A DNA stretch of 64,000 nt from Denitromonas halophila (GTDB taxonomy: Bacteria; Pseudomonadota; Gammaproteobacteria; Burkholderiales; Rhodocyclaceae), in assembly GCF_007625155.1 (NCBI RefSeq), contig NZ_VMNK01000006.1, positions 1-64,000 of the forward strand. Direction: 5' to 3'. Positions 25,035 to 35,623 of this stretch are shown in pieces. The position numbers were made by a program, and so were the translations under genes. Position 1 is the stretch's first letter; each line of letters opens with the position of its first letter. The notes beneath the pieces were generated by a model that saw only the letters and a list, made by a program, of their open reading frames with translations, ran no database searches and was not told the origin of the DNA.

Positions 25035-26058
25035 TCGTCGACTTCTCCGCAACGTATCGCGCCCCACACTGCTTGAAGCGGCGGGTCGAAAACAAGACTT
25101 CGGACGGGAAATCGGCCAGCTCACATTGGGCGACGATTTTCGCCAACTGCTCGCGCACCTCGGCCTGATCATGGCCGTGAATCATGCAATACAGGTTGAA
25201 CGGCCAGCCCTCCGCGCGCGCCCGGCGGTAGCACAGATTGACGCCATCAGCGGCCGCCAGGCGTTCGCCCAGCGCATTGGTCTGATCATCCGGCACATCC
25301 CAGACGCACATCGCGTTCGCCCGATAGCCCAGCTCGTGGTGGCGCACCACCACGCCGAATCGCTTGACGATGCCACGGGCAACCCAATCACGCACCGTGC
25401 TCAGCACCTCCGACTCGCTCACCCCGGCTGAGTTGCCCACACTGGCAAACGGCCGGCTGATCAGCGGCAGTCCGGACTGCAAGACCTGCATGATCGCCAC
25501 TTCGGCGGGGGTCAGCACCTCCGGCGTCACGGGCCCATAGCTTACCTGGGTGGTGGTTCGCCCCTTTCCTGCCAGATCGAAGCCGAGGTCGATGTGGTAC
25601 TCCTCGCGCAGCGGCAGCGCGATGACCGGGCAGCCGGTTTCACGGCGAATCTCGCGAAGGACGCGGGCCAGCGCGACCGCATCGGGCGCCGCCACCACAA
25701 ACCACAGATTCCACTCGTGCTCACGCGCATAGTTGTGGTTGATTTCGGGGTGGGCGCTGACGACCGCCGCCGTTTCTTCGAGATGCTCGGGGGGTGCTTT
25801 GAGCGCCGCCAGCGTGCTCGCGCCAATGCGTCGCGGCGAAAACACCGGGCCGACCCGGCTGACGGTGCCGCCCTCACGCAGGCTGGTGAGCCGCGACAGC
25901 ACGCCGGCCTCCGTCACGCCGAGATCGTTCGCGATCCGGGCGAATGGCCGGGTCATCAGCGGAAAATCGCGCTGAAAATCATTCAGCAAGCGGAAGTCGG
26001 CTTCATCGGAGAAGACCGGCTTCAAGCTCATGATCGGCGCACGAGGATCTAGCAGCAT
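25027..26058 (-). CDS. nirD: Fused siroheme decarboxylase NirDL (two AsnC-like units)
   Basis: A 343-residue protein with two consecutive Lrp/AsnC-like units. The first (about 15-165) carries the HNYAREHEWNLWFVV motif (NirD/G-like) and the second (about 185-335) the CYRRARAEGWPFNLYCMIHG motif (NirL/H-like). This is the known NirD-L fusion, so one gene supplies one full decarboxylase pair. ATG 26058 has AAGGGGGC upstream; ATG 26031 is a possible alternative. It starts 10 bases after nirF in the nirC operon. Confidence 0.88.
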   Translation of the reverse strand: MLLDPRAPIMSLKPVFSDEADFRLLNDFQRDFPLMTRPFARIANDLGVTEAGVLSRLTSLREGGTVSRVGPVFSPRRIGASTLAALKAPPEHLEETAAVVSAHPEINHNYAREHEWNLWFVVAAPDAVALARVLREIRRETGCPVIALPLREEYHIDLGFDLAGKGRTTTQVSYGPVTPEVLTPAEVAIMQVLQSGLPLISRPFASVGNSAGVSESEVLSTVRDWVARGIVKRFGVVVRHHELGYRANAMCVWDVPDDQTNALGERLAAADGVNLCYRRARAEGWPFNLYCMIHGHDQAEVREQLAKIVAQCELADFPSEVLFSTRRFKQCGARYVAEKSTND

Positions 26059-26068
26059 GGCGGCCCCC

Positions 26069-27244
26069 TTAGAACCCGATCCGCGCAGCACGATGGCTGA
26101 AGAAGATCCCGGAAGGTGCCGTCGCCGGCAAGGTCTTGCGCACTTCAAACGTATCGGTGTCGAACACCGTCACGCGATTGTCGTCGCGCGCGGACACCCA
26201 GACGTTGTCACCACGCGGCGTAAATTCCATGTGCAGCACAGCCTTGCCCGGCGCCAGCGTCTTGATCACCTCGCGCGTCGGGGTATCAATCACCTGCACC
26301 CAGCCATTATCGGGGAAGGCGAAATTCACCCACACCTGGCGACCATCCGGCCGCGCCATCACAAACACCGGCTGCCCCTTGACCGGCACGCGCGCGGCTT
26401 CGGTCCAGGTCTTGGTATCGACCACCAGCACCTCATGACGCCCGATCGCAGGCAAGAAGGCAAAGCCCCCCGCCATCGCCCAGCCGCGCAGGTGCGGCAT
26501 TTTGTATACCGGCAGCTTTTCTTCGCCGCGGCCGTAGCCATCGAGAATCTTGCGCACCCCTTTCTCGGGATGCCACAGATCGAGCAGGGCAATGCCATCC
26601 TCACCAAACAGCCCGGCCATGAAGTAGCGTCCATCTGGCGTCACCAGGCCGTCGTAGGGCTGCTGCCCGGCCGGAAAGCGCGTGGTCTTGGGATGCTTGG
26701 GATCGGAAAAATCCGTCACCCAGATTTCACCCGCATCGAACAACGCATAGACAAACTTCTGTCCAGGCACATCCGCCAGACCCACCACCTTGGAGAACTT
26801 CCCCGGCGCGTACTCTGCGGGCACTTCGGACACCAGTTCCAGCGTATCGGCATCAAAGGCCTTGATGCCGCCCGGCTGATAATTCTGAGCGACCACCAGG
26901 CGGCCATCCTGCGACACCGAACCGCCAATCGAATTGCCGGCCTGGATGATCCGCTTGACGATGGTCCGGGTCAGCAGATCAACCTTGGTCAGCCCACCGT
27001 CCCGGCCAAACACAAAGGCATAGCGCGCATCGCGCGAGTAGGTCACATGGGCATGCGACAAGTCGCCCAGGCCCGGCACCGAACCGAGGCTCGTGCGCCC
27101 CGAGTGCTCAACCACCTGCACCGATCCCGTTGCCCGCTCGATCACCACACCCAGGTCGCCCGTGCCGCGCAGCACCGGCGTTTGCGCGCATCCTGCCAGC
27201 AATCCCAAAGACAAAAGGCTGGCACCCAACATCCGAACCGTCAT
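26069..27244 (-). CDS. nirF: Heme d1 biosynthesis protein NirF
   Basis: A 391-residue propeller protein related to the d1 domain of cytochrome cd1 but without a c-type heme motif. The N-terminus has a lipobox-like LLAGC (about Cys16-19), so a periplasmic lipoprotein is likely. It is needed for heme d1 maturation and binds d1-type intermediates. The ATG overlaps the nirC stop as ATGA. HAHVTYSRDARYAFVFGRDGG and the end PSGIFFSHRAARIGF are recognisable in short blocks (GRDGGLTKVD, GIFFSHRAARIG). The neighbours nirC and nirDL confirm the role. Confidence 0.92.
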   Translation of the reverse strand: MTVRMLGASLLSLGLLAGCAQTPVLRGTGDLGVVIERATGSVQVVEHSGRTSLGSVPGLGDLSHAHVTYSRDARYAFVFGRDGGLTKVDLLTRTIVKRIIQAGNSIGGSVSQDGRLVVAQNYQPGGIKAFDADTLELVSEVPAEYAPGKFSKVVGLADVPGQKFVYALFDAGEIWVTDFSDPKHPKTTRFPAGQQPYDGLVTPDGRYFMAGLFGEDGIALLDLWHPEKGVRKILDGYGRGEEKLPVYKMPHLRGWAMAGGFAFLPAIGRHEVLVVDTKTWTEAARVPVKGQPVFVMARPDGRQVWVNFAFPDNGWVQVIDTPTREVIKTLAPGKAVLHMEFTPRGDNVWVSARDDNRVTVFDTDTFEVRKTLPATAPSGIFFSHRAARIGF

Positions 27245-27603
27245 TTCGACAACTCCATCTGTGCAGCAACCGGCGGGAAACCCTGCATCAACCGCTGCAC
27301 GATCCACGCTGCTTCGCTTTCATTCATAAACGGTGCCCAGCCCGGCATCGCCGTGCCTGGGCGTCCCATCATTACCGTGGCAACCAGAGCGTCCGCCGGC
27401 TTGTCGCGCAGCGTCTCCGGCAACAAAGCCGGCCCGAGGCCGCCCTTGAGCGTCAGCCCGTGGCAGGACCCACAGTCCTGCCGCACCATATTGACCAGTT
27501 CGCGCTGCCGTTCGGTGGCGGGCTCGGCCTGCGCGGACGCGGCCACGGCAGCCACCCCGAGCAACACCAGCACATGCAACCACAGCGATCGATCAAAGCC
27601 CAT
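27241..27603 (-). CDS. nirC: Periplasmic monoheme cytochrome c NirC
   Basis: A 120-residue exported cytochrome c with a signal peptide (about 1-26) and the heme site CGSCH (44-48); the methionine of GTAMPGW is a candidate sixth ligand. NirC is a small cytochrome that can donate electrons to NirS or act in heme d1 maturation. ATG 27603 is preceded by the strong site GGAGAGGAGG, which decides it over an in-frame start 30 bases upstream. It is first gene of nirC-F-DL-G-H and has an FNR/DNR-type box 56 bases before its start. Confidence 0.9.
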   Translation of the reverse strand: MGFDRSLWLHVLVLLGVAAVAASAQAEPATERQRELVNMVRQDCGSCHGLTLKGGLGPALLPETLRDKPADALVATVMMGRPGTAMPGWAPFMNESEAAWIVQRLMQGFPPVAAQMELSK

Positions 27604-27659
27604 TGACGCCTCCTCTCCTTCAATGTCCGCCACCTTAGGCCATGCCCCACCGGCCGCCC

Positions 27660-27673
27660 TTGACAGTTGTCAA
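27660..27673. promoter_or_regulatory. FNR/DNR-type box in front of nirC
   Basis: TTGAC-N4-GTCAA, a perfect palindrome of the FNR/DNR class. Centred at 27666.5, it predicts a start near 27625 on the minus strand, and TAAGGT at 27637-27632 stands at the right place for a -10. It would control nirC-F-DL-G-H under low oxygen or NO. Confidence 0.75.
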
Positions 27674-27724
27674 AGCCCCCTCTTTTGCCGTGGATATCTG
27701 CCACCAAGGCCCTGATTGCACAAT

Positions 27725-27750
27725 AAAAAAGGCGCCCGAAGGCGCCTTTT
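27725..27750 (-). terminator. Rho-independent terminator after nirB (bidirectional shape)
   Basis: GGCGCC (27731-27736) pairs with GGCGCC (27741-27746), extended by A and T runs on both sides (AAAAAA before, TTTT after). It ends the nirS-nirT-nirB transcript 22 bases past the nirB stop and separates it from the nirC promoter. Confidence 0.85.
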
Positions 27751-27772
27751 CAACACACTGCAGACAGGTCGC

Positions 27773-28648
27773 TTACTGCTTCGCAGCGACGATATCTGCC
27801 TTGGCATCAATCCCCAGGGTGTAGCCCATCGACACCTGGTGGAAACGACCCTTGGCGTGGTCGTCATGCACCGCGAAGCCGAAGTTATAGGTCTTGCCCG
27901 TGGCCAGGGCGATATCGCCCTCGCCACCACCGGCCAGCTTACGAGTGAACACCACGGTCCAGGTATCGCCGTCCTTCTTGCCCTCGGCCTTCACCAGCCC
28001 CTTGCCGCCGTCCATAACGCGCTTGTCGGCGACGTAGCCGTCATGGGCTTCGCCCTTGCCGCTGCGCCACTGGATCAGGTCGTAGAACTTGCCGCTGGCC
28101 AGGTCGCCGCCTTTGACATACTTGGTTTTCTTGTCGTCAGCGCCCGGCATGGTGCGGGCGTCGCCGTGACAGGTTTCCCAGCAGCCGGACTGGTCCGCAC
28201 GCTCGACCTTGTTGCCTTCAAGCATGACAGCCACTTTGACCTGGTTGTCGGCATCCATCTTGGCGGCGCCAGAGGCCTTCGGTTCTTTCCAGTTAAAGCG
28301 CAGATAGAGATTCTCGCCGTCGTGAGCGGCCTGCACATTCACAGGAATGGCCGGGGCCTTGCCGGCGATGGGCGTCGGTTCGATCTTGCTGCCGCTGGCC
28401 ATTTTCTGGCCCATATCGGCGAGCTCTTCTTCGTGACAGCCGACACAGGTCTCGCCCTTCTTCAGCAGACGGGCACCACCGTGGTCGCTGCCCTTGGTGA
28501 TCCACTCAATCGGCGACACACCCGGATAGAACACGGTGATCTTCTTGGCAGCGACCTTGCTCCAGTCGGCAGGCTCGGCGGCACTGGCCACGCCGGCACC
28601 GAAAGACAGTGCGACGCCCAGTGCGATTGCGGAAAACTTCATGCTCAT
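27773..28648 (-). CDS. nirB: Diheme cytochrome c-552 family protein (NirB of P. stutzeri type)
   Basis: A 291-residue exported protein with a signal peptide (about 1-24). It contains a heme site CVGCH (68-72) and a CX3CH motif, CWETCH, about 90 residues later, within the cytochrome c-552/ethylbenzene-dehydrogenase-like heme-binding domain. The order nirS-nirT-nirB matches P. stutzeri, where nirB encodes a diheme cytochrome c-552; it is unrelated to E. coli NADH-nitrite reductase NirB. A role in electron supply around NirS is inferred. ATG 28648 is preceded by AGGGGAC; ATG 28642 is an alternative. A terminator follows. Confidence 0.75.
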   Translation of the reverse strand: MSMKFSAIALGVALSFGAGVASAAEPADWSKVAAKKITVFYPGVSPIEWITKGSDHGGARLLKKGETCVGCHEEELADMGQKMASGSKIEPTPIAGKAPAIPVNVQAAHDGENLYLRFNWKEPKASGAAKMDADNQVKVAVMLEGNKVERADQSGCWETCHGDARTMPGADDKKTKYVKGGDLASGKFYDLIQWRSGKGEAHDGYVADKRVMDGGKGLVKAEGKKDGDTWTVVFTRKLAGGGEGDIALATGKTYNFGFAVHDDHAKGRFHQVSMGYTLGIDAKADIVAAKQ

Positions 28649-28702
28649 GTTTTGTCCCCTGTAGGTCATTGGGTTTGCTACAAACCAGCGGTTGCCCGCC
28701 GA

Positions 28703-29311
28703 TCAACCTTCATCTTCTTCGGTCATGCCTTCGGGTTTATGGTGTGCAATTCCCTTGTGGCAGTCGATGCAGGTCATGTTGTCTTCGATGGCGTACGTAT
28801 GACTCTTCTGCGCACGCTTGGCCTGCGCTTCCGGATTCATGCCATCAAAACTGTGACAGTTGCGGCACTCGCGCGAATCGGAGGCTTTCATTCGGGCCCA
28901 CTCGTTACGCGCCAGACGCAAACGATTCTCTTCGAATTTTTCCTTGGTGTCGATGACGCCGGTGATCTTGCCCCACACTTCCTTGGAAGCCTGGATCTTG
29001 CGGATCATCTTGTGTGTCCAGTCCCTGGGCACATGACAGTCGGAGCACACGGCACGCACGCCGGTGCGGTTCGAGTAGTGAATGGTCTGTTTGTATTCTT
29101 GATACACGTTGTCCTTCATCTCGTGACACGAGATGCAGAACTCCAGCGTATTGGTGGCTTCCATGGCGGTATTGAATCCGCCCCAGAAGAAGACACCCGA
29201 GAAAAACCCGACGACAAGGAGTGTCAGGAGGGAATACTTGGCACTCGGACGGCGCAAGCTCGCCAGAAAGCCCGTTTTCCGGCCCGAGTTGTCGCTGGAT
29301 TGATCCGTCAT
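28703..29311 (-). CDS. nirT: NapC/NirT-family tetraheme cytochrome c NirT
   Basis: A 202-residue membrane-anchored cytochrome. One transmembrane helix (about 27-46) near the N-terminus is followed by a periplasmic domain with four CXXCH sites at residues 59, 89, 149 and 181 (CISCH, CSDCH, CRNCH, CIDCH). NirT proteins take electrons from the quinol pool and pass them towards nitrite reductase. It lies 103 bases after nirS with a stem-loop between, and 54 bases before nirB. Confidence 0.92.
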   Translation of the reverse strand: MTDQSSDNSGRKTGFLASLRRPSAKYSLLTLLVVGFFSGVFFWGGFNTAMEATNTLEFCISCHEMKDNVYQEYKQTIHYSNRTGVRAVCSDCHVPRDWTHKMIRKIQASKEVWGKITGVIDTKEKFEENRLRLARNEWARMKASDSRECRNCHSFDGMNPEAQAKRAQKSHTYAIEDNMTCIDCHKGIAHHKPEGMTEEDEG

Positions 29312-29370
29312 TTTCTATCCTTCTTGGGCTGCCCGGAACGGCAACCGTTGCAATCGCTATCAGTGATAAA

Positions 29371-29390
29371 CCGGGGGCCGAAGCCCCCGG
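29371..29390 (-). terminator. Stem-loop between nirS and nirT, partial terminator or attenuator
   Basis: CCGGGGGC (29371-29378) pairs with GCCCCCGG (29383-29390). On the minus strand it is followed by TTTAT, a short T run. It lies 24 bases past the nirS stop. Probable effect: most transcripts end here or are protected here, so nirS mRNA exceeds nirT-nirB mRNA. Confidence 0.6.
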
Positions 29391-29414
29391 AGTCAAACGT
29401 CTACCCGATGTTGC

Positions 29415-31085
29415 TTAGTAGATATCGTGCTGCGTGTTGTGCAGGTTGAACTTGCCGGTCGGGGTGATCATCTTCGGATCGGTGATCACTTTCTTGACCT
29501 TCAGCGTGGTGTCGTCATACACAACGATGGCGGACTGGTCAGCCTTGCCGCCCCACAGGGAGATCCACACTTCGTTGCCGTCGGCGTTGTATTCCGGATG
29601 CACGGCACGACGAATGGCCTTGGTTTCCGGCAGACCGGAATCCTTGGCAACGTTCAGCATGACCGGCGGCTTCGACAGGTCGGCGATGGAGTACACCGCG
29701 ACCGATTCAGCCAGTGACTTTTCCGGGTTCTGCGGCGCGTCAGCCCACAGGTGCTTGGACTTCGGGTGGGTCTTGACGAACAGGTTGCCAGCACCGACGT
29801 GCTTGATTTCCTGAACGACTTTCCACGCGTTGTCCTTGTGCTTCTCCGGATCGGTACCGATCAGAGTGATCACGTCGGCACCCAAGTGACCGGTGGTCCA
29901 CACGGGGCCATAGGTCGGATGCACGAAGTTGGCGCCGCGACCCGGGTGGGGGATCTTGGCGGTATCGACCAGCGCGGCCAGCTTGCGCTCGACGGTATCA
30001 ACCACAGCCACCTTGTTGGAGGCGTTGGCGGCCACCAGGAAGTAACGCTGAGTGGAGTCCCAACCGCCGTCGTGCAGGAACTTGGCGGATTCGAAGGTGG
30101 TTTCCTTCAGGTTCTTCAGGTCAGAGTAGTCGACCAGACGAATCTGACCGGTTTCCTTGATGTTGACAACCCATTCCGGCTTGGTCTGCGAAGCCACGAT
30201 GGAGGCCACACGCGGCTCCGGGTGATACTCGCCATCAACGGTCATACCACGGGTGCTGACGATCTTGAGCGGCTCAAGCGTTGCGCCGTCCATGATCGAG
30301 TACTGCGGCGGCCAGTAACCACCGGCGATCGCGTAGGTGTCCTCGTAGCCCTTGAACTTGGAGGTATCCACCGAACGTGCGTCGAAAGCCACCTTGACTT
30401 CAGCCACAACAGCAGGCTTCTCGAGCCACAGGTCGATCAACGACAGACGACCGTCGCGGCCGATCACGTACACGTAGCGACCCGATGCCGAGATACGCGA
30501 AATGTGAACCGCATAGCCGGTCTTGACGATGCTGGTGATTTCCTTGGTGTCGCCGTCAATCAGAGCCACTTCGCCGGTATCACGCAGGGTGACCGAGAAG
30601 ATGTTCTTCAGATTGATCTTGTTCATCTGCTTGGTCGGACGCTTGTCGACCGGCATCATGACTTTCCAGGTGGCCTTCATTTCGGCCATCGAGAACTCAG
30701 GCGGGACATCGGGCACGTTCTGGATGTAACGGGCCATCAGGTTGATTTCATCCTTGGTCAGGATGTCGTCGAAGTTCACCATACCGCCTTCGGTACCGTA
30801 GGCGATGATCTTCTCAAGACGATTCTGACCCAGCTTCAGCGTACCGCCTTCCAGCTTGGAGCCATCCTTCAGGGTCTTTTCCCAGTGCGGCTCGAGGTTC
30901 TTGCCGGTTGCGCCTTTACGCAACACACCGTGACAGCCGGCGCAACGCTCAAAGTAAATTTTCTTGGCGGTTGCCTTCTCGGCATCCGTCATGCTCGGTG
31001 CATCAGCTGCAAAGGCACTGCTGATGGCAAACGGCATTGCCGCCATCGCCAGCGCGCTCGCCAGCCAGGTTCCACGGGTCTTCAT
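29415..31085 (-). CDS. nirS: Cytochrome cd1 nitrite reductase NirS
   Basis: A 556-residue periplasmic enzyme that reduces nitrite to nitric oxide, the defining step of denitrification. It has a signal peptide (about 1-27), a cytochrome c domain with CAGCH (48-52) and a C-terminal eight-bladed propeller for heme d1 (from about 150). Conserved segments near the d1 pocket include HPEPRVASI, KFLHDGGWD and HPGRGANF, which contain the active-site histidines. The start at 31085 is set by the signal peptide. Regulation is by the FNR/DNR-type box 82 bases upstream. It heads nirS-nirT-nirB. Confidence 0.97.
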   Translation of the reverse strand: MKTRGTWLASALAMAAMPFAISSAFAADAPSMTDAEKATAKKIYFERCAGCHGVLRKGATGKNLEPHWEKTLKDGSKLEGGTLKLGQNRLEKIIAYGTEGGMVNFDDILTKDEINLMARYIQNVPDVPPEFSMAEMKATWKVMMPVDKRPTKQMNKINLKNIFSVTLRDTGEVALIDGDTKEITSIVKTGYAVHISRISASGRYVYVIGRDGRLSLIDLWLEKPAVVAEVKVAFDARSVDTSKFKGYEDTYAIAGGYWPPQYSIMDGATLEPLKIVSTRGMTVDGEYHPEPRVASIVASQTKPEWVVNIKETGQIRLVDYSDLKNLKETTFESAKFLHDGGWDSTQRYFLVAANASNKVAVVDTVERKLAALVDTAKIPHPGRGANFVHPTYGPVWTTGHLGADVITLIGTDPEKHKDNAWKVVQEIKHVGAGNLFVKTHPKSKHLWADAPQNPEKSLAESVAVYSIADLSKPPVMLNVAKDSGLPETKAIRRAVHPEYNADGNEVWISLWGGKADQSAIVVYDDTTLKVKKVITDPKMITPTGKFNLHNTQHDIY

Positions 31086-31166
31086 GCTCGGTCTCCCTTC
31101 TAAGAAAACGCAGTTGCGGGTCATTCCGCTGGAGACGAAGGTTGAACCTCGTAAACCGCTGCGTCT

Positions 31167-31180
31167 TTGACTCCAATCAA
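31167..31180. promoter_or_regulatory. FNR/DNR-type box between nirS and nirE
   Basis: TTGAC-N4-ATCAA, one change from consensus. It is centred at 31173.5. On the + strand it lies 59 bases before the nirE ATG with TACAGT (31204-31209) as possible -10. On the minus strand it lies 81 bases before nirS. One palindromic site could drive both directions. Confidence 0.72.
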
Positions 31181-31239
31181 TCTTGATCCGATAGAAGGGT
31201 TGTTACAGTCATACCCCATCGAACCCGAGGATGACGAAC

Positions 31240-32181
31240 ATGGCCGGCCAAAACACCAGTTTGACCTGTAACAGTGGATTGACCGCCCCGGCCCTGTCGT
31301 CGCTACTGCAGCGCATCGTCGACCGACTCGAAGCCCGCGGCATCAGCGGCCGACCCATTCCGCCGCGAGACCGACGCATCACACCACCAGACGACACGCC
31401 CGCACAACAAGACAAGGCGCCCGACGGCGTCGTCAGCCTGGTCGGCGCGGGCCCGGGTGACCCCGAACTGCTTACATTACGCGCCGCCCGGCTGATCGCG
31501 GCAGCCGATGCGGTGGTCTATGACCATCTGGTCGGCGAACACATCCTGACCCTGATCCGCGACGACGCCGAGCGCGTCTACGTGGGCAAGGAAGCCGGCA
31601 ACCACACCCTGCCCCAGGGTGAAATCAACACCCTGTTGGTACGCATGGCACAGGCCGGCAAGCATGTCGTCCGCCTCAAGGGCGGCGACCCGTTCATTTT
31701 TGGACGTGGCGGCGAAGAAATTGAAGAACTGGTGCAATCCGGCGTGCGCTTCGAGGTGGTACCCGGCATCACCGCGGCCTCCGGGGTGTCGGCCTACGCC
31801 GGCATTCCGCTCACGCACCGCGACTACGCCCAATCCTGTACCTTCGCCACCGGCCATCTCCAGGACGGCACCGCCGACCTGGACTGGGCCGCGCTGGCGC
31901 GACCGCATCAAACGGTGGTGATCTACATGGGGATCGGCGCGCTGCCGCAGATATCAAAGCAGCTGATCGCGCATGGGGTACCGGCTGACACGCCAGCGGC
32001 CGCGGTACAAAACGGCACCACCGATCATCAGCGCACGGTCGTGGCCACACTCGGCACGCTGGCCGACGCGCTGGCCGACGCCGGCCTGCGCCCGCCGGCA
32101 CTGCTCATCGTCGGGCAAGTGGTCAAACTGCATCACCGCCTGGACTGGTATCAGCATGCGCTGGCCGAAGAAACCGCCTGA
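31240..32181 (+). CDS. nirE: Uroporphyrinogen-III C-methyltransferase NirE (SUMT/CobA family)
   Basis: A 313-residue enzyme that methylates uroporphyrinogen III twice with SAM to precorrin-2, the entry to siroheme and heme d1. Motifs are GAGPGDPELLT, YDHLV, KGGDPFIFGRGGEE and the PGITAASG block. A 65-residue N-terminal lead without family similarity (proline- and arginine-rich end) precedes the domain. ATG 31240 has GAGG at 31227-31230 at proper spacing; ATG 31231 lacks room for one. It is divergent from nirS and shares its control region, which favours NirE over a cobalamin role. Confidence 0.88.
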   Translation: MAGQNTSLTCNSGLTAPALSSLLQRIVDRLEARGISGRPIPPRDRRITPPDDTPAQQDKAPDGVVSLVGAGPGDPELLTLRAARLIAAADAVVYDHLVGEHILTLIRDDAERVYVGKEAGNHTLPQGEINTLLVRMAQAGKHVVRLKGGDPFIFGRGGEEIEELVQSGVRFEVVPGITAASGVSAYAGIPLTHRDYAQSCTFATGHLQDGTADLDWAALARPHQTVVIYMGIGALPQISKQLIAHGVPADTPAAAVQNGTTDHQRTVVATLGTLADALADAGLRPPALLIVGQVVKLHHRLDWYQHALAEETA

Positions 32182-32206
32182 TCCGGGCGCGTCGTCCAGC
32201 CATCAG

Positions 32207-32231
32207 CGCCGCACCGATGTGCGGCGTTTTT
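32207..32231 (+). terminator. Rho-independent terminator after nirE
   Basis: CGCCGCAC (32207-32214) pairs with GTGCGGCG (32219-32226) and is followed by TTTTTA. It lies 26 bases after the nirE stop. The T run overlaps the stop codon of the convergent hydrolase gene. Confidence 0.85.
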
Positions 32232-33180
32232 ATGTGAGCGACAGCGCCTCGGCCAGATCGGCGGCCACTTGCGCCACCGCGACATTGGCTTGCGGGAAGT
32301 AGCCCCCCAACGTGAAGAAGCCGTGCACCATGCCGTCGTAAGCATGATGGCGCACCGTGACGCCCTCCGCCTGGGCCCGCTCGGCAAACGCGAGGCAGTC
32401 GTCAGTCAGGGGGTCACAGCCTGCCGTCACCAGCGTCATCGGCGGCAAACCGGCCAAAGACGAGGCGCGCATCGGCGAGGCGCGCCAGTCTTCGGACTCA
32501 CCATTGGGCAGATAGCGCTCAAAGAACCACTGCAGGGTTGCGCGATCCAGAAAATAACCATCAGCATAAGTCTCGCGACTGGGCCGCGTGCTGTGGATTT
32601 CGGTGCACGGATAAATCGCTGCCAGATAGCGCAGCGGCGGCACGCCGGCGCGGTCGCGCCAGGCCAGTGCCACGCCCAGCAGCAAGTTACCGCCGGCGCT
32701 GTCGCCACCCAGGGCGACGCGGTCAGGATCGACTTCCAGCAAATCGGCATGGTCGATGGCCCAGTCCGGCGCCAGCAAGGCATCGTCAAAAGCCGCGGGA
32801 AATGGGTGCTCGGGCGCCAGGCGGTACTCCACCGACAACACCGCGCAACCCGCCTCATTGGCCAGCTCGCGGCACACCACGTCGTAGGACGGCACATCGC
32901 CCACGCACCAGCCGCCGCCGTGATAGAAAACCAACAGGGGCAGCACCTGACCGGACTTAGCCTGCAAAGGGCGGTACAGCCGGGCCATCAACACCGATCC
33001 GTCGCGACGGCCGATCGGCACCTCGGTGACCGAAGCGACCGGCGGCGCATCAGGCCTGAAGGCAAACAGCAGCTTTTCAGAGGCGCGGCGCGCCTGAGAA
33101 ACATCCAGCTCATGAAAGCGCGGCACACCCACACGCTGAACCATGTCGAGCAGTCCCCGGGCTTTGGGGTCGAGCGCCAT
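32230..33180 (-). CDS. Alpha/beta hydrolase of the hormone-sensitive-lipase family (esterase/lipase)
   Basis: A 316-residue cytoplasmic esterase. The oxyanion motif HGGG is in FYHGGGWCVGD, the nucleophile serine in GGDSAGGN, the acid in CDPLTDD and the catalytic histidine in GMVHGFF. This set is that of the HSL family (bacterial esterase family IV), which hydrolyses short-chain esters. There is no signal peptide. It stands alone between nirE, which converges on it, and the tRNA-Leu gene; the natural substrate is unknown. The TAA stop is at 32230-32232. Confidence 0.88.
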   Translation of the reverse strand: MALDPKARGLLDMVQRVGVPRFHELDVSQARRASEKLLFAFRPDAPPVASVTEVPIGRRDGSVLMARLYRPLQAKSGQVLPLLVFYHGGGWCVGDVPSYDVVCRELANEAGCAVLSVEYRLAPEHPFPAAFDDALLAPDWAIDHADLLEVDPDRVALGGDSAGGNLLLGVALAWRDRAGVPPLRYLAAIYPCTEIHSTRPSRETYADGYFLDRATLQWFFERYLPNGESEDWRASPMRASSLAGLPPMTLVTAGCDPLTDDCLAFAERAQAEGVTVRHHAYDGMVHGFFTLGGYFPQANVAVAQVAADLAEALSLT

Positions 33181-33283
33181 GAAAGCATTCTCCGCTGGAT
33201 TCCGTCAGGGCCTGTGCCGCTGTACTTGGCAAGGCCGTCGTGTGACGGATAAGATTCGGGGCTTTTCGCCCACGATGAAGCGC

Positions 33284-33370
33284 TGGTGCCGGGAGGGGGA
33301 CTCGAACCCCCACAGTGTCACCACCGGCGGATTTTGAATCCGCTGCGTCTACCGATTCCGCCATCCCGGC
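33284..33370 (-). tRNA. tRNA-Leu (anticodon CAA)
   Basis: An 87-base tRNA on the minus strand, from GCCGGGA at 33370 to the encoded CCA at 33286-33284. The acceptor arm GCCGGGA pairs with TCCCGGC; the anticodon stem GCGGA/TCCGC encloses loop TTCAAAA, giving anticodon CAA (reads UUG). A long variable arm and the T arm GTTCGAGTC are present, as expected for a class II leucine tRNA. Confidence 0.96.
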
Positions 33371-33416
33371 TGGCTAGCGGCGCATTATCACCAAAACATG
33401 ACCCCGTATCAAGCAC

Positions 33417-35566
<2,150 letters not shown>

Positions 35567-35623
35567 GTTGCCTGCAACTGCTATACTTGCCGCCTTTTCA
35601 ATGAAACGTGATCGGAGTCCAAC

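Noticed and set aside
27773-28648. Reading nirB here as NADH-dependent nitrite reductase
   Set aside because: The product is a small exported c-type cytochrome, not the large siroheme flavoprotein. Only the P. stutzeri usage of the name applies.
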